The notes under the pieces were generated by a model. That model searched no databases. It was not told the DNA's origin and saw nothing but the letters and a program-made list of their open reading frames with translations. A program made the position numbers and the translations under genes. From Delphinapterus leucas (Eukaryota > Chordata > Mammalia > Artiodactyla > Monodontidae): DNA of 64,000 nt. Of the stretch, positions 34,150 through 46,350 are shown piece by piece. The first letter of the stretch is position 1; every line of letters starts with the position of its first letter. The stretch is from contig NW_022098076.1 in assembly GCF_002288925.2 (NCBI RefSeq), positions 81,717,423 through 81,781,422 of the forward strand, read 5' to 3'.

Positions 34150-34570
34150 ATTTTTTTGGGAAAACAACCTGGCCGTATATTATCAAGAGCTTTAAAAATG
34201 TGAATTTGACCCGGTAATCCTCCTTCTAAAAACCTATTCTAAGCCAATATTAGAAACTCTGACAAACATTTGTGGACAGAGATATTCACCACATTGCAAA
34301 TCTATGAAAGTGGAAAAAAATAGCCTACATTTCGAGTTGGATAATATAAATTGCAGTGCACCACACGATAGGAGCAAAGTGAAGTAAATCATGGCATTAT
34401 CATTTGAAAAGCTTTTTTCAAAAAGTATCTACTGACGTAAAACTGCTTATGTTAATGTTAAAATTTTAAAGCCAGGGTATAATATTTCATGTATAGTATG
34501 TTTCTAATTTGGGTAAAGAAATATTCATAGAAAGAACTGGAAGAAAATGTAAGTGTGATCAATGGCGATC
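34150..34570 (+). mobile_element. Old L1 3' fragment
   Basis: 'cctccttctaaaaacctatt', 'agagatattcaccacattgc', 'aatataaattgcagtgcacc' and 'ataatatttcatgtatagta' fit the 3' part of old L1M elements. No frame survives. Confidence 0.55.
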
Positions 34571-34639
34571 AGCTTTACAGATTCTTTTACACGCATTCAT
34601 TCATTTGTACACACGCATGGCTCTTTGCAATTTTATCCC

Positions 34640-35575
34640 ACATGTAGATTCTAGTGAAGGATTTCAAATAAGCAATATAATCTGATGTAGGTTTTTGGCA
34701 GTAACCGCTGAGGAGAATGGCTGGGGTCAGAAGACCAGTTAGGAGGCTGCTACGGTGCAGTGATGGAGACAGCAGAGGTGAGGAAAACCCATGGGATTAT
34801 CTGGGAGGTAGAAGAGGTGGGGGCCAGCAAGGCTTGGAGTAAACTGGATAAGGAGGATGAGGGAGGGGGAATGAAACAGTCCAGGTTTCTGGCTTGAACA
34901 GCTGGGCACACAGTGATGTCATTTCCCAGGAGGACAGTGTCTGGTCAAGGAGCAGGTTGGGTCTAGGCTGTGAGTTTGAGATGCAAGTGGGAGGGATTTG
35001 GGTGGAAGACACACATTTGAGAGTCAGCAGCATATCGATGGTATTTAAAGCTGTTAAAAGCTGTAAGTGAAATCTGACTATTTTTGACTATCTTACTTGT
35101 TCTAATAAAATAAAATAATTTTACTTAAAAGAAGAAGCCCCTCCCTGGTGGCACAGTGGTTAATAATCTGCCTGCCAATGCAGGGGACACGGGCTCGCGT
35201 CCTGGTCCGGGAGATCCCACATGCCGCGGAGCAACTGAGTCTATACACCACAACTACTGAGTCTGCGCCCTAGAGCCCGCGAGCCACAACTACTGAGCCT
35301 GTGTGCCGCAGCTACTGAAACCCACGCGCCTAGAGCCCGTGTTCCACAACAAGAGAAGCCACTGCAATGAGAAACCTGCACACCGCAATGAAGAGTAGCC
35401 CCGCTCACCGCCACTAGAGAAAGACCGCGTGCAGCAATGAAGACCCAACACAGCCAAAAGTAATAAATAAATAAAATAAATTTAAAAAAAAAAAAGAAGC
35501 CCTGAGTGAGATTGCCAAGGGAGTGAATATAGAGAGATAGTCCAGAGCAGAGCACTAAGCAACTCAACACCATAA
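34640..35575 (+). repeat. Ancient interspersed repeat split by CHR-1 SINE
   Basis: 'aaacagtccaggtttctggc', 'ttgaacagctgggcacacag', 'gagtcagcagcatatcgatg', 'gtatttaaagctgtt' and, after the SINE, 'gattgccaagggagtgaata' read as one old mammalian repeat, apparently the same family as 28010. The SINE at 35139-35487 interrupts it. Confidence 0.55.
35139..35487 (+). mobile_element. CHR-1 type SINE
   Basis: 'ctccctggtggcacagtggt', four 'ccacaactactga'-like units, 'gtgttccacaacaagagaag', 'aaagaccgcgtgcagcaatg' and an 'aataaataaataaa' tail. The flanking 'agaagccc' occurs on both sides as target repeat. Confidence 0.93.
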
Positions 35576-35644
35576 GTAGTTGGCATGTGTTCATTCTACT
35601 TGATCACTTCCCGGTCATTTCACTGGTAGTAATATCTCCTTAGA

Positions 35645-35765
35645 GAGACTGTAAACCTACAAGCAGCAGAAATGCTGCCTTACCAGCTTTCTCTACTCTG
35701 CACAATGCCTAGCATGGTGGCATGAACCTAGGAATGCTCAATAAATTTGGTTCTGTTCAATAAAC
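35645..35765 (+). repeat. L2 3'-end fragment
   Basis: 'ctgcacaatgcctagcatgg' and 'aggaatgctcaataaatttg' match the L2 3' terminus. Confidence 0.65.
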
Positions 35766-36529
35766 ATTTACTAACACCACCGATTTGCCTGGTATTATGA
35801 TAAAGCACTGGGAGACCAAGAACACTGCTTAACTGGCTCAACAGAATCACTCTCAAGTTCCACCTGTATTAAAATAATGAAATGAATGAAGTCAGAAGAG
35901 ACATTTTTCCTCTCGGGTAGTAAATCCCACAAGCCCTAATGCTGACTTGCCATTACGAAAGAAGATGCCAATTTAGAACAAGGGGTTCCTGTTTTCTTCT
36001 CAATATTGGCACCAGCCACCTCTAACAATTTTTTTAAAAGGATATGAATTGCCTTGAATTATCATATGCCAAAATAAAAATTGCTTATGAAATACTTTTG
36101 AGAAATTTGGGGAACTATTAAATACAGGCTATTTCGTTATACTAAATTCCTAAATGATCATGGAAGGACAGCCTATAAATTAATCAAATATTTCAGTTGT
36201 CAGAGAAACAGTTTCTAGTATGAAGGGTTCAGGTGTCACCATGGTGAGAAATCATCTACTATATCAAAAAGCAAAATAACATATTTTCTATTCCACTTAC
36301 TGCCGACTCATTCATTGGATTTCATGGGCCTTGTGCACAGCTGGACGGCTAACTTGAAACTGAACACATAATGAGGCAGGAGGATGGTGTGAATACCTTT
36401 TGCTATGAACCTGCAAAATCTTTTGTTGTTGAGAAAATTCTCACTCTTCAGAAATTTCAGAAAGTTTTTCCCTTTTCAAAGTTTCTGTAATTGCATTTGC
36501 TTCTTTTTTCTTAACTTAAGAATCCATAT
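35766..36529. other. Intergenic, nothing recognised
   Basis: AT-rich, unique-looking; no exon found. Confidence 0.35.
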
Positions 36530-36692
36530 CATCATTCACTCATTCAGCGACTCTTTATTGGGCGCCTACTACATTCACTATTTATTGTGCTTCTCCTATG
36601 TGCCAGGCATCGTTCTAGGCGATGAGGACACAGATGTAAAAAAAAAAAACAGAACAAACAAAAAAAACCCAACCAAACAAACAAAAAAAAAC
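36530..36692 (+). repeat. Ancient repeat fragment with (CAAA)-rich tail
   Basis: 'tcattcactcattcagcgac', 'tgtgccaggcatcgttctag' and 'gatgaggacacagatg' belong to the old repeat family seen at 28010. From 36636 the sequence is an A-rich string with 'aacaaac' units. Confidence 0.6.
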
Positions 36693-37828
36693 AGGCAGAA
36701 ATTCTTCTCCCCTTGCCCCCATTCCAGTGAGGTACTCAGAAAATAAACAAAACACATTTTATGAAAGAATGAAATCTGCAGAAAAGTAACAATATAGTTA
36801 CGATGGTGCTAAAGACCAGAGTGAAACCATCCCCCTGCTCTGTGGGATCCAACACTAAACCCGTTTGGTTAGGAAGCCAGAGAAAAGAGGGACCACAACT
36901 TGCTGCAATGATCCTTGGTAAGTAATCTCTGATGATTTCGTTTTATGACGTTATTTGACTGGTAATATTAGAGCAACCAAGCCTAATGTGGAAAAATAAA
37001 AAAATCAGTATGTTATTGACATCTCAGATTAAATTTCCCATTCTCTTCTCTTTATATTTATCCTCCACTCCCATCCACACAAGTCTGGAGTGTCCTTATT
37101 ATAAAAGGCATGAACTGAAATGATAACAACTTTGGAGTGAAAGCAGAAACCAAAATCATGAAAAGGAAGAGACATATTCCAGGAGGAAGAGCTAACATAA
37201 GAATTGGTGTTGAGCAAAACCCAGGGAAACTGAAAAGTCAGTTTACCAGCCCAGAACTGATTTGGGGGCACAGGTGCTCCCCTGGTGATCTGTGCAGGTC
37301 AGCAGGGACATGGCTGCCCCTCAGCCAATCAAAACTATTCACCCCAGTCCCACCCCCCAAAAAATGCCTGCCATGATTATTTCCCACTTCCATCTAATCT
37401 AGCTTCCTGTTCATTGTACGATATAAATAAATACTCCTCTCGTGTTAATTTTCACAAAGGAATGGAATACAGAACTACCCAAATCAGAATTTGAAAATTC
37501 TAGGTAAGTTTCCAGATGCTCCAGGGCAGCAGGGAGCAAGCGTAATAAAATGCACAGCGGGCACCAAAGAAAGGTTCTTACCCAAAGATTGCCATGGCCA
37601 GCTATTGCCATGATCCATGCGCATCTGGAATCCCAGCCACTATCTCCACCCTCTTATTTCGCAGCAAGTCCATCAAACTGTCCTGATCTCAGTCAGCAGA
37701 ACAGGATTAAGTCACAGTGTAAGGATCTGGGGAGGGACAGGGATGGGGCACTAAAAAGAAACACCCTGTATGGCCACTTTGCTTAGGAGGGTAGGCCAGC
37801 TCTGACCTCAGTTTTATCCTATGGGATC
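36693..37828. other. Intergenic, nothing recognised
   Basis: No repeat or exon recognised. Confidence 0.35.
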
Positions 37829-37877
37829 CAGCCCATTCATTCATTCATTCATACTCTCTCCCTCTCTCTCTCTCCCT

Positions 37878-37949
<72 letters not shown>
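37829..37949 (+). repeat. Compound microsatellite (CATT)n-(CT)n-(CA)n
   Basis: 'cattcattcattcattcat' passes into about 60 bp of 'ct'/'ccct' and then about 35 bp of pure 'ca'. It should be highly length-variable. Confidence 0.97.
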
Positions 37950-37950
<1 letters not shown>

Positions 37951-38711
37951 GCATATCTCTCTTTACTCTGAAGGATGAGATGGGAGCCTTTCTAAATGGT
38001 CTGCAGGTCATAACCCAGCATCACCTTGTCCACATCCCCTTGACCACTGGGAACAGCTGGAAAAATCTGACAGAGATTCTTTAGCAAGTGTCAGGAAGTC
38101 CCATGGGAGAGGCTGAAGTCCTGCAAAAGGGGAGCCCATTGCTCTGCCAAGCATGGGGTTTGTGTCACTGTCAATCCTCTGAGTCCTAGAATTGAGAGGT
38201 GATGCCTGAGGGGGTTGTGGCCCAAAAGGGGGCTGCAAAGATGCCCTGGGCTGGATTTCCTGGGCTGGTCCAGCGTCACTGGTTCCTGCTGGCCACCCTG
38301 AGGGTAGCATCAGGCTTGTCGGACCACGTGCCTCCCCCAGCCTTGCTGTTCAGCTCCTGTCGGTCCAGCTCCCTTGGCCTGAACTGTGCTGGAAGCTTCC
38401 ACGCTTCCTCCTGTTCCACTCTCCACCCTTCTCCACCCTGCTCTGTGTCCTGAGACTGACCTCCTGTCCTTAGCATTTGGTTGTTTGGCCGATGGTGGGA
38501 TTTGAAAGCTGCAGGACTGTGAGGGTAGGATATCATTCCTCCCTGCAGGGTCATCTCAGGGTCACCTTCAGGCCACCTCTGAAGGTCACAACTCCTATCC
38601 ACGGCCCCTTCCAAGATCCCTCTGCTGCCCTCTCTCCTCCAGGCTTCCTGACTCCTTACCTGGAGGTCCTTCACTGTTCCTGTGGTTTCCCTAAACCCTC
38701 CCACACCTTTA
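37950..38711. other. Intergenic, moderately GC-rich, nothing recognised
   Basis: Several long open frames on both strands reflect GC content; none resembles a known protein and none has paired splice sites. Confidence 0.35.
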
Positions 38712-38728
38712 AAAATAGTCCCTTTACT

Positions 38729-39050
38729 GGGACTTCCCTGGTGGCGCAGTGGTTAAGAATCCGCCTGCCGATGCGGGGGACACAGGTTTGAGCCCTGGTC
38801 CGGGAAGATCCCACATGCTTCGGAGCAACTAAGCCCATGTGCCACAACTACTGAGCCTGCACTCTAGAGCCCGTGAGCCACAACTACTGAAGCCCGCGCA
38901 CCTAGAGCCCGTGCTCCGCAACAAGAGAAGCCGCCACAATGAGAATCCTGCGCACTGCAATGAAGAGTAGCCCCCGCTCACCACAACTAGAGAAAGCCCG
39001 CGCACAGCAAAGACCCAACACAGCCAAAAATAAAAGTAAATAATTTTTTT
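38729..39050 (+). mobile_element. CHR-1 type SINE with 17-bp target-site duplication
   Basis: Full-length CHR-1. Flanks 'aaaatagtccctttact' (38712-38728) and 'aaagtagtccctttact' (39051-39067) differ at one base. It is closest to a complete CHR-1 copy in the window. Confidence 0.96.
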
Positions 39051-39184
39051 AAAGTAGTCCCTTTACTAAATTCACCCCAAATTACCCAGTTTGAAGGTAC
39101 CATCTGTTTCCTGATGAAATCCTGACCCATATGCTTATAACAACAACTGCCGTCCCAAGAGGCAGACACTCGACAGGTCTTCAC

Positions 39185-39370
39185 AGCCTTCACTACCACT
39201 TACTACTATGTGACCATAAGCAACTAATGTCATCTCTTTAAGACTGCTTCTTAACTGGTGAAATGCAGACGATACTAGGAGGCACTTCCAAGGTTGCCGT
39301 GAGGATGAATACATCCATCTGAGAGGCTTAGCATACAGTGAACGCTCCATTAACAGCAGCTGTTTTTAGA
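39185..39370 (+). repeat. MIR SINE
   Basis: 'actaccacttactactatgt', 'gaccataagcaacta', 'actggtgaaatgcagacgat' and 'ccgtgaggatgaatac' follow MIR order with heavy decay. Confidence 0.7.
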
Positions 39371-40252
39371 AGCAGCTGCACTCCAGCCTGGATCTAGCTC
39401 CCATTCCCACAATCCACGCTATTCACATCGTCCATCTAACGCTGACATTGCCCTTGTGCCCCTGTGCCTCAGAACACTTCTATAGGGGTTCCTCTGTGAG
39501 CTCCTCAAAACTGAGTCTCATCCACAACCACCATTTCAGGGTGGCTGTTTCTTCCTTTCTCCCTCCCTGTCCCCAGGAGCCACTGCCCTCTCAGATGTGC
39601 TGGCCTCCTAATGGATCTTCCCAACACAAGTAGGACAACCTCCGACTCACTAAAACATTGTCACCATCCCAGAAAGGAAAGGTCCAGAGTCCTCCAGACC
39701 CAGATCTCCAGGGGATTCTGCTCAGGTCTCTGTCCTTCCTCCCTTTCTCTCTCTGAACATGTGACCTGAGCCAGCTGACCCCCATCCATGGTTTCTCCTG
39801 CCACCTATGCCGTGGTGAGTCCCAAATTCAAGTCCCTAGGCCTGATCCACATGTGCGGCCAAGCATCTCCACTTCCATGTCCTACAAACGCCTCCAGTAC
39901 AACACGTCAACACCTCTCATTACTCCCTGCTCTGTCCCCATCTCCTCTTCTCAGTATGAACACCTCACTCCCCCAGCCAGGTTCCCAAGCCAGCAAGCTG
40001 GGGCATCATCCGTGATTCATACCCTCCCTCTACACATCCTATCAATTGCCAAGTCATGGAGAATTTATCTTTTAAACATCTTTTGAATCAATCTTCTGAT
40101 GGGTTTCACCACCAGGTGAGTTTTACTCTCTGGTGAGCTTCAAACACTTTCTTATCAGCCCCTCTCTTAAACCCTTCTCTACTGTGTTACCAAAGCGAGC
40201 TTTCTGAGTTCATATTTGATCACGTTGTTGACTACAATTAATAATAGCAACC

Positions 40253-40462
40253 GGGCTTCCCTGGTGGCGCAGTGGTTGAGAGTCCGCCTGCCGATGCACG
40301 GGACACGGGTTCGTGCCCCGGTCCAGGAAGATCCCACATGCCGCGGAGCGGCTGGGCCCGTGAGCCATGGCCGCTGAGCCTGCGCGTCCAGAGCCTGTGC
40401 TCTGCAGCAGGAGAGGCCACAACAGTGAGAGGCCCGCCTACCGCAAAAATAAAAAAATAAAA
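40253..40462 (+). mobile_element. CHR-2 type SINE
   Basis: Full-length with B-box-like 'gggttcgtgcc' and tail of 'aaaaataaaaaaataaaa'. Flanks 'aataatagcaacc' (40240-40252) and 'aataacagcaacc' (40463-40475) are target repeats with one change. It landed at the edge of the MIR. Confidence 0.96.
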
Positions 40463-40715
40463 AATAACAGCAACCATTTACTAAGATACACTGGACACTG
40501 TTCTAAATGCTCTACATATATTAAGCATTCAAACATCCTGACAATTTTATAACGTAGGCACTATTTTTATCCTTATTTTAAGATGAGCAAATGGAAATAC
40601 AGAGAGGTTAAGTAACTCGTTTCAGGTGTGCACAGCTAGTAAGGCAGAGTGGCTGGAACTAGAGTGTCAACCAGCTTCTGGCTTTTGCCCACTGTGTTAT
40701 TTGCCTCTCTGTTGC
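40463..40715 (-). repeat. MIR SINE (minus)
   Basis: 'ggacactgttctaaatgctc', 'tttaagatgagcaaatggaa', 'agagaggttaagtaactcgt', 'cacagctagtaaggcagagt' is a clear antisense MIR. Confidence 0.85.
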
Positions 40716-41065
40716 TGCTTCAACCCTCTCCCTCTTCTCCCCCTCCAAGCTGCGTTCTCTCTGCCTTTTCACAGGTAATTCCATCTTAAGTGCCCTTCTC
40801 CAACCCTCACCCCCACTTGGTACCTGGTGAATTTCTGCTCTTTCTTAGAGATTCAGCATAAGCACTTCTTTCTCCAAGAAGCCCTCCCTGACTTCCCCAG
40901 GCCTCCCCAAGTTCATATCTATGTGATAGCACTTGACATATTGCTACAACTCCCTTTCAATGTCTGTCTCCAGAGGGGAAGGACTACAGCTCCGTTCATC
41001 CTTAGATCTCCAGTGCCCAGCATACACTAGGTTTTTCAAAGCTTGGTGAATAAATAAATAAATGA

Positions 41066-42589
41066 ACAAACATAAAGGAAATTATAAAGGGCAAACACAA
41101 AGGAAACAACGGAGACAGCTGTGGGCGATGATTTGATGTAACATCCATAATATATATACATACATATTGTTTTAACTACAGAAAGAGTTCTACTTTATAA
41201 CTGCGGACTATCTCTATTTATCACACTTCCGGATTTTACATGTAAGTTGGAAAACACATATGGAATTTTTAACCTGTAAACCATACCTGATTGGACAACT
41301 AATGTCACCGTGTTGGGAAGGGTTTCTTCATAAAATAAAAATCAAGTAACTCTCAAAGTTCAAATTTATCCAATCAAATACAAATATCACCCAGCCCTAG
41401 AACTACTTTTATAGTTATAAACGCAAATCTTATCTTTCAGAGGGCACCCAGAGTCTGACGGGGAAATGTGTGAGAGATAAAAAGTTTAACAGAAATGGAA
41501 GTTTAAAAAAGAATGTGTCTGGACAGACATATCTATGTATTGTAATAATAGCCCAATAAAAGTTCATATCCCCTATTGTTCAGGCCTTCCTTTTAGGAAG
41601 AAGTGGGGTTCCGTGCTGATGCAAACCAACCGCATACTAATTACTGATTTCCTCTTGAAGAGTCAGATGAAACAAGAGTAAAATTCTCCATGATTCAATG
41701 AAAAAATAGTTTCCCTTCATTTTTTTGAAGGTATTTGTTTCCGTTGATAGTAAAATCTCCAAGTAGGTAGCATTCTTTGAAAAGAGGGGCTGCATTTAAT
41801 TTTATCTGAAAGAGGAAAATTATACTAAAACTATCAAACTTTGTCAACAAAGTCACTTTCTGGGGACTCCATATTTAGATCGGGTGCTTGGTCCTGCTAC
41901 AGCTCCCTCCAAAAAAGAATGTTCATCAACTTGACACTGAGCATAGAGGTGTTCATTTGGGAACCAAAATTCAGGTGTGTTTCATGTACTATATTTGCAA
42001 AGGCAGTCAATTCCATTAGTACATTTTCTACGATTTTCCAACAGGAGCTGAAATGGTGAGCGCTCAATATTCAGTTAACCAGAAAAATGCAAGCTCCAGG
42101 AGCCCTTCACGAAGCATTCTGATGGCTCAAGCTTTTCCAGAGAGTTTCTCAGTAAACAGTTTATATTTTTCAAAAATGATAAAGGTGTAATTCTATAAAA
42201 TGTCTTTCTTGGATAATAGTTCATGAACCGAACCCAGGTGGAAAAAGGGTAAATAGTTGGAATGAAAGGGTGAGAGATAAGAAGAAAAATAATTATTAGG
42301 TGCTGTGATGCTCACAGCATTTTATGGGAGACGGACTCATGGAGAGAGGATATTCTAAGGGCTTTCACTGTGGATCTCTGTAGTCCCGTGACCACCCCAG
42401 GGCCGAACGGTTTTATAGCAGAAAGGTAGATATGTCCTTTACCACTGAGGTCCTCTGTCTGAATCATCAGCTAATCCTTGAAAAAGAAGAACAGTGCATT
42501 TTATAACAGTAGGAAGGTTTAAACAGCCTAAGCTCAGATCACTACCCTGGAACGGGGAGCAGATTTCACCTCAACAGAAAACATTTCTA
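41066..42589. other. Intergenic, nothing recognised
   Basis: About 1.5 kb with no recognised repeat or exon. Confidence 0.4.
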
Positions 42590-43470
42590 ATCAAAACAAA
42601 AGTCCAGTGCTGACTGGCCTGTTACTGGGACATCTGAGGCAGTTTCAAGCATAAACTTGAAGGTCAGTCTCAATCTTAAAGGTGCTTCTGCCATTTTCAG
42701 AGAGCTCACATCCTGCGGTAGATGCTCCTCCCATCCCCATGTGCACAAGTGGCCCGTCTCCTCTCTCCTGGAACCCGAGCCATCTCTGTGACTTGCTTTG
42801 CCCAAGAGAGTGCCGCAGGAGTGATGCTATGTGACTTTCAGGCTTCTCCCTTGGGAGGCTTTGCAGCTTCCATGTTTGCCCTTTTGGAAGCCAACCACTC
42901 TGCGAGGAAGGTTAGGCTAGACTACTGAAGGATGAGGGACCATGGAGAAAGACAGAGGGCGACCACTCAGAGGGAACCCCAAGCCCCCCCAGCCAACAGC
43001 CGCCACCAGGGCCCCAGTCATGTGACAGGCTATTTTGGATTTTCCAGCCCCAGCTTAGTGGTGGTATCATTATAAAAAAGATTCCCAGGGCTTCCCTGGT
43101 GGCGCAGTGGTTGAGAGTCCGCCTGCCGATGCAGGGGACACGGGTTCGTGCCCCGGGAGGACCCCACATGCCGCGGGGCGGCTGGGCCCGTGAGCCATGG
43201 CCGCTGAGCCTGCGCGTCCGGAGCCTGTGCTCTGCAACGGGAGAGCCCACAACAGTGAGAGGCCCGCGTACCGCAAAAAAAAAAAAATATATTCCCAGCC
43301 AGTCTCGGGCATATCAGCCAGCCCCGCTGAGGCCCCCAACATCATAGAGCAGAGAAGTGCTGACCTGCTGATCCCTACCTGGATCTCTGCCCACCGCCCC
43401 CCAAGGCCTGAACAAATAAAACATAAGTCCACTAAGTCTTGGGGTGGTTTGTTCTATAGAAGAAGCTGAT
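42590..43470 (+). mobile_element. Old LTR-like repeat split by CHR-2 SINE (family uncertain)
   Basis: 'ctgtgacttgctttgcccaa', 'gactttcaggcttctccctt' and, after the SINE, 'tgatccctacctggatctct' and 'cctgaacaaataaaacataa' with 'gtttgttctatagaa' resemble a mammalian LTR with its polyadenylation region near the end. Boundaries and family are not resolved. Confidence 0.45.
43089..43290 (+). mobile_element. CHR-2 type SINE with small deletion
   Basis: Typical head, body and A-tail. The segment after 'tgccccggg' lacks about ten bases relative to other copies. 'attcccag' at 43081-43088 and 43291-43298 is the target duplication. Confidence 0.95.
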
Positions 43471-44749
43471 TCATTGGTAAAGTGTGACCAGTTATATCAG
43501 AAGCACTTCCCTCATCACATGGAGGGGATGGAGGGAATATGTGTGATGCCTTGAGCAGGGAAAATTCCTCCTGCAGGTAGAAACTCTCCCTGAGAGCGGA
43601 CTGCTGTTGTGTTGTCATTTTGTCATTTTCCCAGACAGGCTGAATGCCCCACCAGCAATGGTGTAAAGAGTTATTGTTCTTTACGATGAGATTTTTTTCT
43701 CAAACCCTCTGAGGCCCTTTTCCTCCCCACATATTCAGTGGGTTCTGAGACTGAGGGAACCCAGGCCCATTCCCCAGCCCTCATGCTGCGGATCTGAGCA
43801 CACTCTCAGAGTGGAGAGCAGGGTATTTCCTGGGGAGGCCAAGGCCCCTTCTCCAGGGGTGCCTCCCACATACCCCACGCTGAGGAGCAGCCCCAGAAGG
43901 TTCTAAAAGGCAGTCTTCCAGGGTGATTCCCTTCCCTGCAACCTCTGAGGGACAAACAAGCCTCTCCTGGCCTCGTGGAGACTAAACTGGAGCAGCTGTG
44001 GGTATTCTTTCCAGGGAGGTGTGACTGGGCAAGACGGAGACAGACAGTTGATGTCAGAGAGACCTGGGAAGAACGACAGATCGCCTGGACGAGCAGCAGC
44101 AGTGGGAAAGGAACACAAAGACCCCAAGTCCCCCCAGAGGTAATGCAGGATTCCTGCGGGAGCCTGGGTCCTGGGTCTTTTCCTGCTCTGCCACCAACCG
44201 TGATTCTTTTCTGGTCTCTGTGAGGGCTGCTGGGTTTCTGTGGGAGATAACTAGGGCCCTAATTTCCTCAATATCTTTATAATAAAAACTCATTTTGGGG
44301 CAATTACCTTTTTTTTCTTTTTAAATCGAAACAATCTAAATAATAAAGCGGTGCTTGGGAGAGGCAGTGCGTTAGTTACTCCTATCTCTTTAATCTAGAG
44401 CGAGCCACTCTGAATAAAGATGTAGTCTAAGTAAAATCGGTGTTTGCCCTGCAGAGAGCTTCCAGACAAATACTCTTAGGTGTACCGAAGGAGGTGGCTA
44501 CCCCCAATCGCCACCCCACCCTGGAAATTCTGGAGCTGCCACGGAAGACACACCGACTTCCTTGTGAACTCTGTCATTCTTTTTCCCGTGTGCTCCTGAC
44601 CACGCTAATATTCCTGCTGCAAGGTTTATTCACAGCAGCCATGCCTTTCCCCCCCATCCCCTTTTCATTTGTGAGTGAATTCCTATGTCCTCAGCGCAAT
44701 TCTCCCATCTCCCACCTCCACGCGCCAGCACTCAGGCACCAGATACAGT
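43471..44749. other. Intergenic, nothing recognised
   Basis: No exon or named repeat recognised, though 44440-44750 is pyrimidine-rich and may be L2-derived. Confidence 0.35.
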
Positions 44750-44759
44750 GACTCGTAAC

Positions 44760-45289
44760 TGTTAACCGAGTCCAAGCTCGCTCCGCTCGCCGCATGACAG
44801 GCCAATGAATCAGAGACGAGGTGTTGAGGCAGGGAAGACGATTTTATTCGGAAAGCCTGCAGACCGAGAAGATGGCAGACTAAAGTCTCAAAATAACCAT
44901 CTTATCAGGGTTTGGATGCCAGTTTCTTTTATAGCACAGAGAGGCGGAGAAGATGAGGAAGTGAAGTAAAAAAGCCATAAGTTTTGCAAATATCCCCTGG
45001 AATGGCCAGCCTCGGGGAGGGGGTGTGTTAATTTCTTTCTTGCAGCCATCCACAGGTGGACAGGGTCCGGATGTTTCCCTGAACAAAGGCACTTTGGTTT
45101 AACATTCAGACGGAGGGGCAGGGTTCCCCAAGGCAGGCCATTATGTATAGACGGTATCCTTTTAGTGAACAAAAGCGACAGGAAGCAAACGCTAAAGTAA
45201 AAGGAACAGATCCAACCCGTAGTCAGATTTGGCTCTTCCTGTTACATAACCAAAGGACACCCTTCTCCAAGGTCACACCTCCTCTTACA
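44760..45289 (-). mobile_element. Retroviral LTR-like segment (minus), family unassigned
   Basis: On minus it could start 'tgtaagaggaggtgtgacct' (a TG start) and end '...ggttaaca' (a CA end), about 530 bp. Between lie a TATA-like 'gctataaaagaaactgg' (plus near 44935) and the poly(A) signal in 'tccgaataaaatcg' (plus near 44842), in the order expected of U3-R-U5. I could not find matching short target repeats, so the ends are provisional. No retroviral gene is attached; probably a solo LTR. Confidence 0.55.
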
Positions 45290-46139
45290 GGCTTTTGTTC
45301 ATACATCCCACCCAGCTTGGCCCCCACCACTGCCATGCCCTCCCACCTTCCAAATCCTTTTGAGATCTACTCCAAAAAGCATTCATCATATCACTGTTCA
45401 CTTAGTTTTATTTGGAATTGGGATGCTTTATAAAGAACATTTAGTTAGTCAAGACAAGTCTTTACCAGACTTTGCCTAAAAGGATTTAGTTATAAAACAC
45501 CTAAGGTGCTTCTTTATAATGTAAATTCCACCTTTGTGATGTAAATCTCATTGTATGACCCCTGAGGGCAGAATGAGAGCAGTATTAATTTACTGACTAT
45601 TTAATTATTCTCCCCTCTCCCCAAAAGCCCCTGGGATGTAAGGATTCCAGGGGCAAGAAGAATATCTTCTACTAACATTCCAAAGTGCCTTTGAACCCTG
45701 GGAAAGCTAGAAATTGACCTTGAGAATGACAAATTGGGAAACCCCTGAAGTCCACATGGAATTAGGTGAAAAGCTGTTGCCTCCACGCAGTCCTGTGCTC
45801 CCCTTTCTCATTCTTTTGTTCTGTTTAACTGATGATACGTTTGATTACAGAGGTGTACCAGCTTCTTTATGCCACAGTCTGTAAATTTTTCTATTATTCT
45901 TAGAAAGAGCAAATCAAAACTAAGTGAATGCCAGTATTTTAGTTTGTGTAATATTGCCTTCAGGGTAAAACAGGAAGTCTGTGACTAAACACAAGACATA
46001 GAACAGTATTACTTATAAATTAGGAGCATTCATTTATTCTTTAAAAATACGTAATGAGTGCCTATTAAAGCCATGGCATGATTTCTACCAACATAGTTTA
46101 TTATTATGAACTGTGATTTTTAGTAATGGCTATTATATT
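45290..46139. other. Intergenic, possible L2 piece
   Basis: 45310-45420 ('catgccctcccaccttccaa', 'atctactccaaaaagcattc') has an L2 flavour. The rest is unassigned. Confidence 0.35.
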
Positions 46140-46254
46140 TGTTGATAGCCGCTACCAGGTGTACAGAGGCACTGTTCACTGTTTATCATCTAATGCCCAC
46201 ACAATCCTATTTGGCTAATGAAACAGCAGAGGCTCCGAGAGGTAACTCCTCCCA

Positions 46255-46302
<48 letters not shown>

Positions 46303-46350
46303 CCACCCCACCGGGTAACGCAGCCTGGAAGGGCCTGAGTTAGGATTCAA
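46140..46350 (-). repeat. MIR (minus) containing a (CA)n
   Basis: 'gaggcactgttcactgttta', 'gcagaggctccgagaggtaa' and, after the CA run, 'ggcctgagttaggattcaaa' form an antisense MIR. A pure (CA)n of about 46 bp at 46256-46301 has expanded within it. Confidence 0.75.

Larger units (their letters stand above)
39440..41065 (+). mobile_element. L2 LINE remnant, split by CHR-2 and MIR
   Basis: The left part holds 'ggggcatcatccgtgattca', 'taccctccctctacacatcc' and 'tatcaattgccaagtcatgg'. The right part (from about 40720) holds 'ctccaagaagccctccctga', 'ccagaggggaaggactacag', 'ctccagtgcccagcatacac' and 'gaataaataaataaatg'. These are consecutive pieces of the L2 3' half. Between them sit a CHR-2 SINE and an antisense MIR. 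Confidence 0.75.

Noticed and set aside
37829..37949. CRISPR-like or satellite array
   Set aside because: Only simple di- and tetranucleotide repeats; no unit-spacer structure, and the genome is eukaryotic.
38276..38704. 142-codon minus-strand frame in GC-rich intergenic DNA
   Set aside because: No domain, no splice support, overlapped by equally long frames on plus.
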